The notes under the pieces: generated by a model
Database searches by the model: none
Told to the model about the DNA's origin: nothing
Seen by the model: the letters and a program-made list of their open reading frames with translations, nothing else
Part shown: one piece after another, positions 16,050 through 24,161 of the stretch
How the letters are laid out: each line of letters begins with the position of its first letter
Numbering within the stretch: the first letter of the stretch is position 1
Source of the DNA: Gemmatimonadaceae bacterium
GTDB lineage: Bacteria > Gemmatimonadota > Gemmatimonadetes > Gemmatimonadales > Gemmatimonadaceae
Direction of reading: 5' to 3'
DNA length: 41,012 nt
Assembly (NCBI GenBank): GCA_025362035.1
Contig: JANYIN010000209.1
Location: forward strand, 1-41,012
Made by a program: the position numbers and the translations under genes

Positions 16050-18220
16050 CGCACGTCCTGGCGGCCGATCAACAGCCGCACGGTGTCGAGCAAGGCGTCC
16101 TGATCGAAGCTGGACTTGGCGACATACGCATCCGCTCCGGCTTCCAGCCCGCGGGCGCGATGCGCGGGCTCGTCCAGCGACGTGACGAGAATCACGGGCA
16201 GTGCAGCGGTGGCGGGGTTGGCGCGAATGCGCACGCACAGCGCGATGCCGTCGAGGTGCGGCATCTCGACGTCACTGACCACGAGCGCATACGTGGACCG
16301 CTCAAGCATCCGCCACGCCTCGGCGCCGTCCACGGCGGTGGCGACGTCATACCCGGCGGCCGCGAGCACACTCTGCTCGAGCGTGCGCGAGGTGATGGAA
16401 TCGTCCACGACCAGGATACGCTCGCGGGGGGCATTCACGTGCTTGCCGAGTGCCGATGCCAGTGGCACGTCCGCGGTGCGCGCCGCCTGCGCGAGCAGGG
16501 ACGGCACGCCCAGAACGAGGACCAGCTCGCCCGTGCCCATGATCGACACGCCCACCGTGGCCGCCGCGGCTTCGACGCCAACGTGCTCCAGGGGGCGTAT
16601 CACGAGTTCGCGCTCGTCGAGCAGTTCGTCCACCGTCACGGCCACACGCTGGTCGGTGGCTTCGAGCATCACGACTTGCGCCCGATCTCCCAACTCCCCA
16701 CTCCGGTACGGCGGCCCGAGCAGCGCCGCCAACGGAACCAGCGAAACCGGTGAGCCGGCGCCGATCATCACGTCGCGGCCGTCCACGCGCCGAAGCGTCT
16801 GCGTCCGGACCGCGCTCACGCGGCTGACGAACGCGCTGGGGATGGCCACCATCACCCCGCCGACCGCCACCACCACCGCGCGCAGCGTCGCGATGCTCAG
16901 CGGGACTTCCAGCACGAACGTGGTGCCGTGTCCGGGCTCGGACTGAACGTCGGCGGTACCGCCAAGGCGCACGGCGCACTCGCGAACGATCCCCAGCCCC
17001 ACGCCGCGGCCTGACAGCGTCGTCGCGGCCTCTCGCGTGGAGAGTCCGTCGTCGAAGATCGTCCGCGCGAGCGCGCTCGCGCTGATCGGCACAGGGCTTC
17101 CGCGCCGCTCCAGCGCACGCCGAATGGAGGAGAGGTCGAGTCCGCCTCCGTCGTCGCTGACCGACAGCCGCAGGCGGTCGCCACGCAGCGATGCGGCGAT
17201 GCGGATCTGTCCTTCGGGCGGCTTGCCGGCAGCAGCGCGCACGGCAGGCGTCTCGATGCCATGATCCACGGCGTTCCGCAGGAGATGCAGCAGCGGCTCA
17301 CGCAGTGCTTCGATCACCACGCGGTCGGCCTCGATCGATTCACCGAGGGTCGTGACTTTCACCTGCTTCCCAACGTCGCGCGCGACATCACGTGCCGCGC
17401 GCTCCAGCGTATCGGTAAGATCCCTGAGTGGCCGTTGGCGGAGGTTGCGCAGCGGACCCTCCAGACGCGCAGACGTAGACGCCAGCGCGCGCGCCTGCTC
17501 GCCTGCTCTGTGCGTGAGGCGACCGAGCTCGCCGTCCAATTCCCGAAGTCCGTCGTCGTCCCCTGGTCGCAACCGCGCCTGGAGCCTGGCCCGCAACGCA
17601 CGGACTTCGGTGGCGTGATCACCCATGGCCGTTGCCAGCACGGCGATCTCACCCGCCGCCGCCGTGATGGCATCGGCTTGGTGCACGCCGAGACGAACCT
17701 GATCCTCGCGCGCGACACGTTCTTCTGTCGAACGTCGCTGTCGCTCCGGCGGTGACGGTTGCGGCGCACTGGCAGGCGGAACGGCAGGTACGATGACTGC
17801 GGGCGCCGCGCCAGGAATCGCGCGAGTCGCGCCAATCCCGCGCCGTGCGCGCTGTAACAGAAGCGTGAGAGGCGCCGCAACGACCGGCTCGCCGGCACTC
17901 AACCGCTCCCGTGCACCGGCAAACGCGTCATGCGCTTCGAGCAGCAGCGCGAGCTGGGCCTTGTCGAGCGGCGCGCCCGTGTCACGGGCACGCACCAGAT
18001 CTCCTTCCAGCGCGTGGCTCACCTGCTCGATGAGCGGCACGCCCGCGGCACGCGAGGCACCCTTCAGCGTGTGCATCACACGGAAGATGGCGCGCAGGTG
18101 CTCAGGATCGGCAGAATCCTGCTGCAGCGCCTCCAGCGCAGCGTGCATCTGCCCGAGCTGCTCCTCGAGCTCCTCCGCGAAGATCGCGCGCAAGCGCCCC
18201 GCGAGCGCGTCGTCCGCCAT
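16046..18220 (-). CDS. cheA: CheA-type histidine kinase fused to a receiver domain
   Basis: A 724-residue kinase. An Hpt domain (H50 in VMHTLKGASRAAG) is followed by a Pro-rich linker without a recognisable P2 docking domain, a dimerisation region (~185-290), a HATPase domain (LLHLLRNAVDHGIET, SVSDDGGGLDL, GRGVGLGIVREC), a CheW-like P5 domain, and a C-terminal receiver (LVVDDSITSRT, VVSDVEMPHLDG). This CheA-REC layout is that of WspE and other alternative chemosensory kinases rather than flagellar CheA, and it fits the absence of a cheY gene. ATG 18220 gives an AEELEEQL Hpt start; GTG 18238 in frame, nearer the upstream gene, is possible. The stop overlaps the cheB start. Confidence 0.92.
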   Translation of the reverse strand: MADDALAGRLRAIFAEELEEQLGQMHAALEALQQDSADPEHLRAIFRVMHTLKGASRAAGVPLIEQVSHALEGDLVRARDTGAPLDKAQLALLLEAHDAFAGARERLSAGEPVVAAPLTLLLQRARRGIGATRAIPGAAPAVIVPAVPPASAPQPSPPERQRRSTEERVAREDQVRLGVHQADAITAAAGEIAVLATAMGDHATEVRALRARLQARLRPGDDDGLRELDGELGRLTHRAGEQARALASTSARLEGPLRNLRQRPLRDLTDTLERAARDVARDVGKQVKVTTLGESIEADRVVIEALREPLLHLLRNAVDHGIETPAVRAAAGKPPEGQIRIAASLRGDRLRLSVSDDGGGLDLSSIRRALERRGSPVPISASALARTIFDDGLSTREAATTLSGRGVGLGIVRECAVRLGGTADVQSEPGHGTTFVLEVPLSIATLRAVVVAVGGVMVAIPSAFVSRVSAVRTQTLRRVDGRDVMIGAGSPVSLVPLAALLGPPYRSGELGDRAQVVMLEATDQRVAVTVDELLDERELVIRPLEHVGVEAAAATVGVSIMGTGELVLVLGVPSLLAQAARTADVPLASALGKHVNAPRERILVVDDSITSRTLEQSVLAAAGYDVATAVDGAEAWRMLERSTYALVVSDVEMPHLDGIALCVRIRANPATAALPVILVTSLDEPAHRARGLEAGADAYVAKSSFDQDALLDTVRLLIGRQDVR

Positions 18221-18245
18221 CAGTTGGCCGTCTCGCACGGGGGAT

Positions 18246-19709
18246 TCACGCTCGGGCCTGCACGCCCACGAGATTCACCAGGCGGTGGCCGAGCTCATTG
18301 AGGTTCTGCGCGGCCAGCTCGGATTGATGCGTGGCGGCGAGGCTCTGCTGGGTGGCGTCGTGAATGTTGCCGATCGCCTGTCGGATCTGGTCCATGCCAA
18401 GCGCCTGCTGTCCGGCCGACGCGCCAATCTGGGCCGCGGCCTGCGCTGATTCGTCGACGACGATGGCCAGTTGCGTAATGATGTCTCCGGCCTGCTTCAC
18501 CTGCTTCATCGCCGCCTCGGTCTGCTTGCTGCCCTGCTCCGTGGCCATCACTGCCGCGCTCGTCGCGCGTTGAATGTCCGCGAGCAGACGACGCACCTGT
18601 CCGGTGGACTCCTTCGCTTCACCCGCGAGCGACTTGATCTCGGCGGCAACGAGCGCGAAGCCGCGGCCGTGCTCCCCGGCCCTGGTGCTCTCCACCGCCG
18701 CATTCAGCGCCAGCAGCTTGGTCTGCTCGGCGATGTCACTCACGGTCGTGGTAATCTCGCCAATGCTCTGCGCCTGCTGCGCGAGACTGACGATGGCCTT
18801 GGCCATGGCCTCGACCTGATCCTGCACGAGTTGCATCGCGGCAATGGACTCCTGCACGGACTTGCGGCCTGCGCGGCCCGCATCCGAGGCGCGCTGCGCG
18901 GCCTCGGCCACCGTTCGCACCCGCTGTGCCGATTGCGATGCCGTCTGCGCGACTTCGTCCACCGTCGCCACCGTCTCCGTGACCGCGGCCATCGATTCGT
19001 TCGTACCGGCCGCCTGTTCCGTGGTTGCTGCGAGGATCTCCGCCGTGCTGGTGGAGATGATCGCGGCCGTCTCCCGTAGCGGGCGATTGATGGACCGGCT
19101 CAACAGGCCCGCCCCGATGATGCCGAGAACGAGCGCGAACACCGCGCCGCCGAGTACGGACACGCGAGCCCGATCGGATTGCGACATTCCGATCTCGGCG
19201 AGCGAGTCGCCGCGCTGCTGTGCTTCCATGATGACCGCGCGGGCAATGACGTCGAGCGAGTCCCGTAGCGGCTGGCTCCGCTCGGCGCGAATCCGCGTCG
19301 CGTCGTCCCGGCGCCCCGCCGCCGTCGCGCTCGCCGCCGCGTTCAGCGAGGCCACCCACTTTCCCAGCAGCAGGTTCGTGTCCGTCCACCGGGCACGCAT
19401 TTCAGGGGTCGGCGACTTCTGCTGCAGCGACGCGATGATCTGTTTCGCGAGTGCGATGGAGCTGTCGCGCGCGCGGAGGTCTCGCTCGCCGTTGTCGAGC
19501 ATGTACCGCAAATGCTCGACGTTGGCACCCCTCAGCTCCGACTCGGCCCGAAGGGCCGGAGCCACCAGGTCGCGCCTGGCTGCCATGGCCTCCTCGTACG
19601 ATTGCGCCGTGTTGGCCAGCGCCCTCGATCCCAGGATGGCCACAATCAGCAGGAGCACGAGCTCGAGTGCGAGCGCGAGCGTGATCCGTCGCGACACGGT
19701 GAACTTCAT
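18246..19709 (-). CDS. Methyl-accepting chemotaxis receptor with almost no HAMP domain
   Basis: A 487-residue receptor. TM1 is residues ~10-31, a periplasmic four-helix-type sensor ~32-183, and TM2 ~184-204. Only ~10 residues ([10 protein letters not shown]) resemble a HAMP start before the coiled-coil signalling domain begins. The hairpin tip has [20 protein letters not shown] followed by [17 protein letters not shown], with Ser-Thr at the position where most receptors have Ala-Ala (NAAIEAARAGE). The C-terminus lacks a CheR-tethering pentapeptide (it ends VGVQARA). It is the only receptor in the operon and is placed between cheW and cheA, so it is presumably the dedicated input. The start is 1 base past the upstream cheW stop. 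The ligand is unknown. Confidence 0.92.
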   Translation of the reverse strand: MKFTVSRRITLALALELVLLLIVAILGSRALANTAQSYEEAMAARRDLVAPALRAESELRGANVEHLRYMLDNGERDLRARDSSIALAKQIIASLQQKSPTPEMRARWTDTNLLLGKWVASLNAAASATAAGRRDDATRIRAERSQPLRDSLDVIARAVIMEAQQRGDSLAEIGMSQSDRARVSVLGGAVFALVLGIIGAGLLSRSINRPLRETAAIISTSTAEILAATTEQAAGTNESMAAVTETVATVDEVAQTASQSAQRVRTVAEAAQRASDAGRAGRKSVQESIAAMQLVQDQVEAMAKAIVSLAQQAQSIGEITTTVSDIAEQTKLLALNAAVESTRAGEHGRGFALVAAEIKSLAGEAKESTGQVRRLLADIQRATSAAVMATEQGSKQTEAAMKQVKQAGDIITQLAIVVDESAQAAAQIGASAGQQALGMDQIRQAIGNIHDATQQSLAATHQSELAAQNLNELGHRLVNLVGVQARA

Positions 19710-19710
19710 T

Positions 19711-20232
19711 TCATCCTCGTTCGATCGGGGAGGCGGGCGCCGCGTTGCGATGCCCGCGAATCAGTGCGTCTACATCCAGCACCACCATCGCGTCGTCCGT
19801 CATACCAACCGCTTTGACGGCACGACCTGGCGCACCCATCGGATTGATCGACGCGCGATCGATCCGCATGACGTCATCCACGCCGTCCACCAAAACGGCC
19901 ACCTCCACTCGTCGAGCGTCGCCGAGCACGACGAAACGCGACTCGGCGCCGGATTCCGGCGATGCGGCGTCGAGCGTGAGCACCGTCAACGGCCGTCCGC
20001 GCCATACGGTCACACCGTATACCGGGGCGGTGGCGCGCGGCAAGGGAACGATAGTCGCGGCGCGGGCAATCGCTGCCACATGCTCCAGCGGAATGGCCAG
20101 CCGCTCGCCATCCACCATCACCACGAGGACATCGAGCGCGTCTGCCGACGCGATTTCGGTGTCGCGCGCCACTGGCCGCGCAAGAGCGCGCGCGCGTTGA
20201 CGCAGAATGTCGGCAGGTTCGTGCAGGCTCAC
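19711..20232 (-). CDS. cheW: CheW-like adaptor protein (second copy)
   Basis: A 173-residue CheW-domain protein. After ~30 N-terminal residues, the domain shows [35 protein letters not shown] (the G-x-x-x-x-RG-x-x-x-V core) and [11 protein letters not shown]. It couples receptor to kinase. The N-terminal extension ([19 protein letters not shown]) is also found in WspD-like CheW proteins, where a preceding helix carries L-x-x-RA-x-x-LA repeats. Its ATG overlaps the TGA of cheR, and it is followed immediately by the receptor gene. It is less conserved than the first CheW, so the two probably play separate roles. Confidence 0.87.
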   Translation of the reverse strand: MSLHEPADILRQRARALARPVARDTEIASADALDVLVVMVDGERLAIPLEHVAAIARAATIVPLPRATAPVYGVTVWRGRPLTVLTLDAASPESGAESRFVVLGDARRVEVAVLVDGVDDVMRIDRASINPMGAPGRAVKAVGMTDDAMVVLDVDALIRGHRNAAPASPIERG

Positions 20233-21743
20233 TGCGCTGTACCGAGCGTACGCAGTCGGTCTGCCGCAATCTGTCGGAGCCGCTCCGGCGACACGCCGTC
20301 CGCGGCCACGACGGTCGCTCCCAAGGTGCCCCGCTCGAGCAGCCGAAGCGCGTTCTCGAAGGCGCGCCGAGCGCCCAGGTCGTCGGCAAGGCGAGACAGC
20401 GCGTCGCCAAGCAGCATGTAGCCCATCACGAAGTCACGGTCGAGATAGATCGCACGTCGCGCCGCGCGCGCTCCCTCCGCTACGCTGCGCCCCTCGAGGA
20501 GCAGCATACCCTGCAGGTAATGTAGTTCCGGCTCCATGCGATGACGGTCGATCGCGGCCGACATGACCTCGCCAGCGCGCTCGAGATCGCCCGCGTTGGC
20601 GAGCGACCGTATCCATACGATCCAGTGTGGCACGTCGTCGGCACCGCGCTCGATACTGCGCTCGGCCTGATCCGCCGCCGCGCGATAGTCCCCACGTGCA
20701 TAGGCCTCGCCGACGGTGGAGGTCGAGATGCTCACATAGCGAATCGGCTCGTGGGCCGGTGCGGGCGCTGTCGTAAATGGCGCCGGTGGGATCTCCCGTG
20801 TGTCGTCCGGGGTGGGGAAATCGAGAACCACCGGCGTCGCGAGCCACGGTGCCCGCGGCGTCTGGACCCGCGGCTCGGCATCCGCGCGCTGGTACACCGC
20901 TCCCGATGGCGTCATGAACATCCTGCAGTCCACGAGATCGACGAGTGGCGGGTCGGAGGCACCGAGCAGCAACCATCCATCAGGCCGGAGCGCGCGCAGG
21001 AGTTGCGCGGCGATCTGCGCCACTGTCGGCAGGTCGAAGTAGATGAGGACGTTCCGGCAGAGGATCAGGTCCTGGTCCGCCGTCCCGTTGTGCGACGACG
21101 GATATTGGTCGGACACGAGATTCAAGACCTCGAATCGCACCGAGTCGCGAATGCCATCGTCAACCAGGAAGTGTTTGCCATGCGGCCTGAACCAGCGGGT
21201 GACCCGCTCGGGTGATACGCCTCGAAGCGACCACTGCGTGTAGCGTCCGCGACCTGCAGCATCCAGGCGCGGACGCGAGATGTCCGTGCCCAGGATGCTC
21301 ACGTCCCCCTGGACGCCGAGTTCACGCAGCAGCATGGCCAGCGTATACGGCTCTTCGCCGGTGGCGCAGCCTGCGCTCCAGATGCGGATCGGTTCGCCCT
21401 GGCGTGCCGCTGCGCGACGCGTGTCAACGATCTCGCGCTCCAACACGCTGAGCGCGCCGCTCTCTCGGAAGAAATAGCTCTCCCCCACCGTGAGCGCGGC
21501 GAGCAGGGCGTCCCGGCTTTCCCCCGGTTGCTGAACGGCGCGCAGCAGGGCGGATGGGTCATCCAGGTGCTGCTCCCTCATCACCCGCCGCATCGCCGAC
21601 TCGGCGGATGGCTGCCGGTTGGGCGGGAACACCAGGCCCGCCACCGCAAACGCGACGCCCGCCACGCGCTCGAAGCGCTCGTCCGACCATCCCTGCGCCA
21701 ACGGAATCGGAGCGCCGACCCGCGCACGAGCCTGTTGGCTCAT
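20229..21743 (-). CDS. cheR: CheR methyltransferase with C-terminal TPR-like domain
   Basis: A 504-residue protein. The CheR methyltransferase part (residues ~25-270) has ALTVGESYFFRES, IWSAGCATGEEPYTLAMLL (SAM-binding), ILGTDISRPRL, and LILCRNVLIYFD. After a Pro-rich linker (~275-335), the C-terminal ~160 residues have alternating helices with A/L/Y spacing (EAYARGDYRAAADQAERSI, ELHYLQGMLLLEGRSVAEGA) typical of TPRs. CheR-TPR fusions such as WspC do not need a receptor pentapeptide tether, which fits the receptor encoded downstream. The start at ATG 21743 overlaps the preceding cheW stop; the 3' end overlaps the next cheW. Confidence 0.92.
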   Translation of the reverse strand: MSQQARARVGAPIPLAQGWSDERFERVAGVAFAVAGLVFPPNRQPSAESAMRRVMREQHLDDPSALLRAVQQPGESRDALLAALTVGESYFFRESGALSVLEREIVDTRRAAARQGEPIRIWSAGCATGEEPYTLAMLLRELGVQGDVSILGTDISRPRLDAAGRGRYTQWSLRGVSPERVTRWFRPHGKHFLVDDGIRDSVRFEVLNLVSDQYPSSHNGTADQDLILCRNVLIYFDLPTVAQIAAQLLRALRPDGWLLLGASDPPLVDLVDCRMFMTPSGAVYQRADAEPRVQTPRAPWLATPVVLDFPTPDDTREIPPAPFTTAPAPAHEPIRYVSISTSTVGEAYARGDYRAAADQAERSIERGADDVPHWIVWIRSLANAGDLERAGEVMSAAIDRHRMEPELHYLQGMLLLEGRSVAEGARAARRAIYLDRDFVMGYMLLGDALSRLADDLGARRAFENALRLLERGTLGATVVAADGVSPERLRQIAADRLRTLGTAQ

Positions 21744-22219
21744 GGCGTCACCGCGATGGCGGCGGCGATTGTGTCATGTTCGGCCTGTGACAGGAAAGCG
21801 GCGGGGTCGAAGATGACAAGCGCACCGTCCTCCCGCGCCGCAACGCCCGCCAGCGCTGTCATGTTCGCCAGCACCGGCGACACGGAGGCCGGGCTCGCCA
21901 GGGAAGCGGTGGCGATTTCCTCGATTTCGTCCGCCGATTCGACCCGCACCGCGACGGTTCGCGATGCGGCGTTCACGATGACGAGCGAGTCCCCTGGATC
22001 ATTCCGGCGGGCGGGAAGGCCCAGCAGACGCCGGAGATCGATGACGGGAAGGAGGGTGCCGCGGAGGTTGAGCGCGCCCTCGAGGATGGGCGGCGCGCCA
22101 GGCACCGGCGCAAGCTCGACGCTGCGCAGGATCTCCTTCACGCTGGATACGGGAAAGGCGATCTGCACACCAGCAAGCCGTACGGTCAGATAGGACTGGG
22201 AAGGAATAGGAGGGTTCAC
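21740..22219 (-). CDS. cheW: CheW-like adaptor protein (first gene of chemosensory operon)
   Basis: A 159-residue CheW domain. Visible are YLTVRLAGVQIAFPVSSVKE, VPGAPPILEGALNLRGTLLP (the conserved N-RG-x-x-x-P-V motif), and a C-terminal DPAAFLSQAE. It links receptor and kinase. The start chosen is GTG 22219 with GAGAT upstream; a TTG at 22243 in frame adds 8 residues. This gene has the nearest free upstream DNA, so the operon promoter should lie in the 183-base divergent gap before the LTXXQ-like gene. The end overlaps cheR. Confidence 0.87.
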   Translation of the reverse strand: MNPPIPSQSYLTVRLAGVQIAFPVSSVKEILRSVELAPVPGAPPILEGALNLRGTLLPVIDLRRLLGLPARRNDPGDSLVIVNAASRTVAVRVESADEIEEIATASLASPASVSPVLANMTALAGVAAREDGALVIFDPAAFLSQAEHDTIAAAIAVTP

Positions 22220-22327
22220 GCGATCTCGTGCAGTGCATTTCAAGGGCCACGCCTGACGTCGCTACGGCACTCCCAGCCACCGCTCCGAGGCGTTCATGTC
22301 CTGAGGGGGACCTGCTCCCAAATTCGG

Positions 22328-22367
22328 GGTATTACCTCCCGAAGCACAAGCGCGCGAAGGTCGCGCG
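22328..22367. promoter_or_regulatory. Two dyads in the divergent gap between cheW and the LTXXQ-like gene
   Basis: GGTATTACC at 22328-22336 is an odd-length palindrome in a GC-rich background. CGCGCG-AAGGT-CGCGCG at 22351-22367 can form a 6-bp hairpin. Both lie upstream of the rightward LTXXQ-like gene and could be an operator plus a leader hairpin. No clear -10/-35 pair was found for either direction. Confidence 0.3.
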
Positions 22368-22402
22368 GCAGAGATCGGTCATACAACCAGATGGAGACAA
22401 CC

Positions 22403-22825
22403 ATGAAGAATACTTCGTTCGCCACGGGGCTCGCTTTCTCACTGGCGCTGGGGGCCGCTGGAATCGCCGCCGCACAGGCTCCCGCACGACCCGCCGCTCG
22501 TCCGCAGGGCGTGCAGCAGGACACGAGCGCCCGTCGCGAAGCGCGGCATGAGCGCGGTGGCCGCGAGAAAATGCTGTTCCGCGGCATCACGCTCACCAGC
22601 AGTCAAAAGGCCAGCATCAAGGCGATGCGGAAGGAGCGTCACAACCATTTGGAGGCGACGCGAGGCAGCGCCCATCGCCAGCGGGGAGATACGACCGGAA
22701 TGGCCGCCCGGCGTGCGGAGATGCAGGCGAATCGGGAGAAGCAGATCGTCGCGCTACGCTCCATTCTGACCCCGGATCAGCGTGTGCAGTTCGACAAGAA
22801 CGTGGAGGAGCTGAAGCAACGGTAG
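22403..22825 (+). CDS. Small periplasmic LTXXQ/Spy-like protein
   Basis: A 140-residue protein with a clean signal peptide (ATGLAFSLALGAAGIAAAQA, cleaved after residue ~23). A Pro/Ala/Arg linker and an all-helical, highly charged domain follow. Two LTxxQ-like segments, GITLTSSQKASIKAM and RSILTPDQRVQFDK, match the Spy/CpxP/LTXXQ fold, whose members are periplasmic chaperones or metal-stress proteins. The length is usual for the family. ATG 22403 has GGAGA directly upstream; an upstream in-frame ATG at 22391 adds METT and overlaps that ribosome binding site. It is a single-gene unit closed by a strong terminator. The role is inferred from fold only. Confidence 0.75.
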   Translation: MKNTSFATGLAFSLALGAAGIAAAQAPARPAARPQGVQQDTSARREARHERGGREKMLFRGITLTSSQKASIKAMRKERHNHLEATRGSAHRQRGDTTGMAARRAEMQANREKQIVALRSILTPDQRVQFDKNVEELKQR

Positions 22826-22834
22826 CAAGGCAGG

Positions 22835-22880
22835 CGGCGCGCCTGGACGATGGTCGTCCAGACGCGCCGTTTCCGCTTCT
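22835..22880 (+). terminator. Intrinsic terminator after the LTXXQ-like gene
   Basis: A 16-bp stem (arms 22835-22850 and 22854-22869) with one C-A mismatch and a TGG loop is followed by TTTCCGCTTCTTCCC. It begins nine bases after the LTXXQ-like stop. It also lies just past the end of the leftward transporter gene, and the arms are symmetric, so it may work from both sides. The T-run is better on the plus strand. Confidence 0.8.
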
Positions 22881-22883
22881 TCC

Positions 22884-24149
22884 CTACGCGACTATGACCT
22901 CGGCGTACGCATCGGCGACGGCCGGATGCGGAGCGCCTCGAGGCACGATCACCCGTTGCTCGGCGGGGCGGACGATGAGGACGTAGACTGACAGTGCGCC
23001 GATGGCGCACACCGACATCGTTCCCGCCATCGCGATCGCCGTGCGACCGTCGAACAGCCCCGCGGCCACGGCGCTCGTGACCGCACCTACGAGCATCTGC
23101 AGACCCGTGAGCAGCGCACTCGCTACGCCGGCGATCTCGGGCATTGGCTCCAGCGCGCCTTGCACGGAATTCGCGCGCACGATGGCGTGGCCAATGTGAC
23201 TGACCACCACCATGCCGACCAGGAGCGCCGGTCCGAGCAGGCCGGTGCTTGCGAGCGCGAGCAGACCAAGAGCGACGCTCGAGATTGTCGTCAAGCCGAG
23301 CGCCACCAGCTTCTGGTGCGAGACGCCGGCGCGGTTGAGCCGAGCATTCGCGAACGATCCGGCAACGAGGCCCAGCGACGTCGCCGCGAACAGCGCGCCG
23401 TATGCCGACGGCGACACACCCATCACGCCGATGAGCACGAGCGATGAGCCCGAGACGTACGCGAAGAGACAGCCGAAGCACAGCGCCACGATGACCGCGT
23501 AACCCATGCTGACCGGATGACGAATGACGCGCGCGTAGCGTTGCAACGTCCCTCGTACGGTGAGGCTCGTGCCTCCGTTCGTGGGCAGAGACTCGTCGAG
23601 GAACAGCGCGACGGTCACGAAGAGCACCAGGCCGCCGACGGCGAGCACGCCGTAAATCGCGCGCCATCCACCAAGCGCGGCGATCCACACGCCCAGCGTT
23701 GGCGCGATGATCGGAGCGAGGCCGGCGGCGAGATTCACGTACGACTGCTGCACGCGCGCCTCCGCGCCAGCGTAGTGGTCCCGCACGGTGGCGACGACCA
23801 GCACGGCGGCCGTCCCGGCGCCGGCTCCCATGATGAAGCGCCAGAGGAGCAGCGCCGGCAGGGATCCGGAAAAGGCGCCGAGCGCGCCGAAGACCGCGAA
23901 CGTCGCCACGCCGAGCAGCAGCAGCGGTCGCCGCCCGTGCCGATCCGATACCGGTCCCATGACCAGCGGACCGAGTGCGAATCCCACCATGAACACGCTC
24001 ATCGTCAGCGCGGCCGTCGCCGGCAAAACGTGCAGGGACGCGGCGGTCGCCGCGAGCACGGGCAGCCCCATGTCGGTGGCGAACGACGCCATCGTCACCA
24101 CCGCGCCCAGCAGGAGCGTGAAGGCGATCGTGTGCGGACGAAGTCTCAT
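22884..24149 (-). CDS. Bcr/CflA-type major facilitator drug exporter
   Basis: A 421-residue inner-membrane protein with twelve predicted helices. MVGFALGPLVMGPVSDRHGR is the MFS motif A between TM2 and TM3, and LLLWRFIMGAGAGTAAVLVV with RDHY matches TM4 of the Bcr/CflA subfamily. The alternate half contains the GPALLVGMVVVSHIGHAIV segment. It should export a small compound using proton flow, for example an antibiotic or a peptide. The ATG lies 12 bases after the stop of the Asp-box protein gene, so it is probably the last gene of a long leftward transcript and ends at the symmetric terminator. Confidence 0.88.
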   Translation of the reverse strand: MRLRPHTIAFTLLLGAVVTMASFATDMGLPVLAATAASLHVLPATAALTMSVFMVGFALGPLVMGPVSDRHGRRPLLLLGVATFAVFGALGAFSGSLPALLLWRFIMGAGAGTAAVLVVATVRDHYAGAEARVQQSYVNLAAGLAPIIAPTLGVWIAALGGWRAIYGVLAVGGLVLFVTVALFLDESLPTNGGTSLTVRGTLQRYARVIRHPVSMGYAVIVALCFGCLFAYVSGSSLVLIGVMGVSPSAYGALFAATSLGLVAGSFANARLNRAGVSHQKLVALGLTTISSVALGLLALASTGLLGPALLVGMVVVSHIGHAIVRANSVQGALEPMPEIAGVASALLTGLQMLVGAVTSAVAAGLFDGRTAIAMAGTMSVCAIGALSVYVLIVRPAEQRVIVPRGAPHPAVADAYAEVIVA

Positions 24150-24161
24150 CTACGACGCAGG

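Noticed and set aside
14994..16238. Upstream extension of CheB to 16238
   Set aside because: The extra residues are Arg-rich with no domain and lie in the cheA receiver coding region; the ATG at 16049 starts the receiver correctly.
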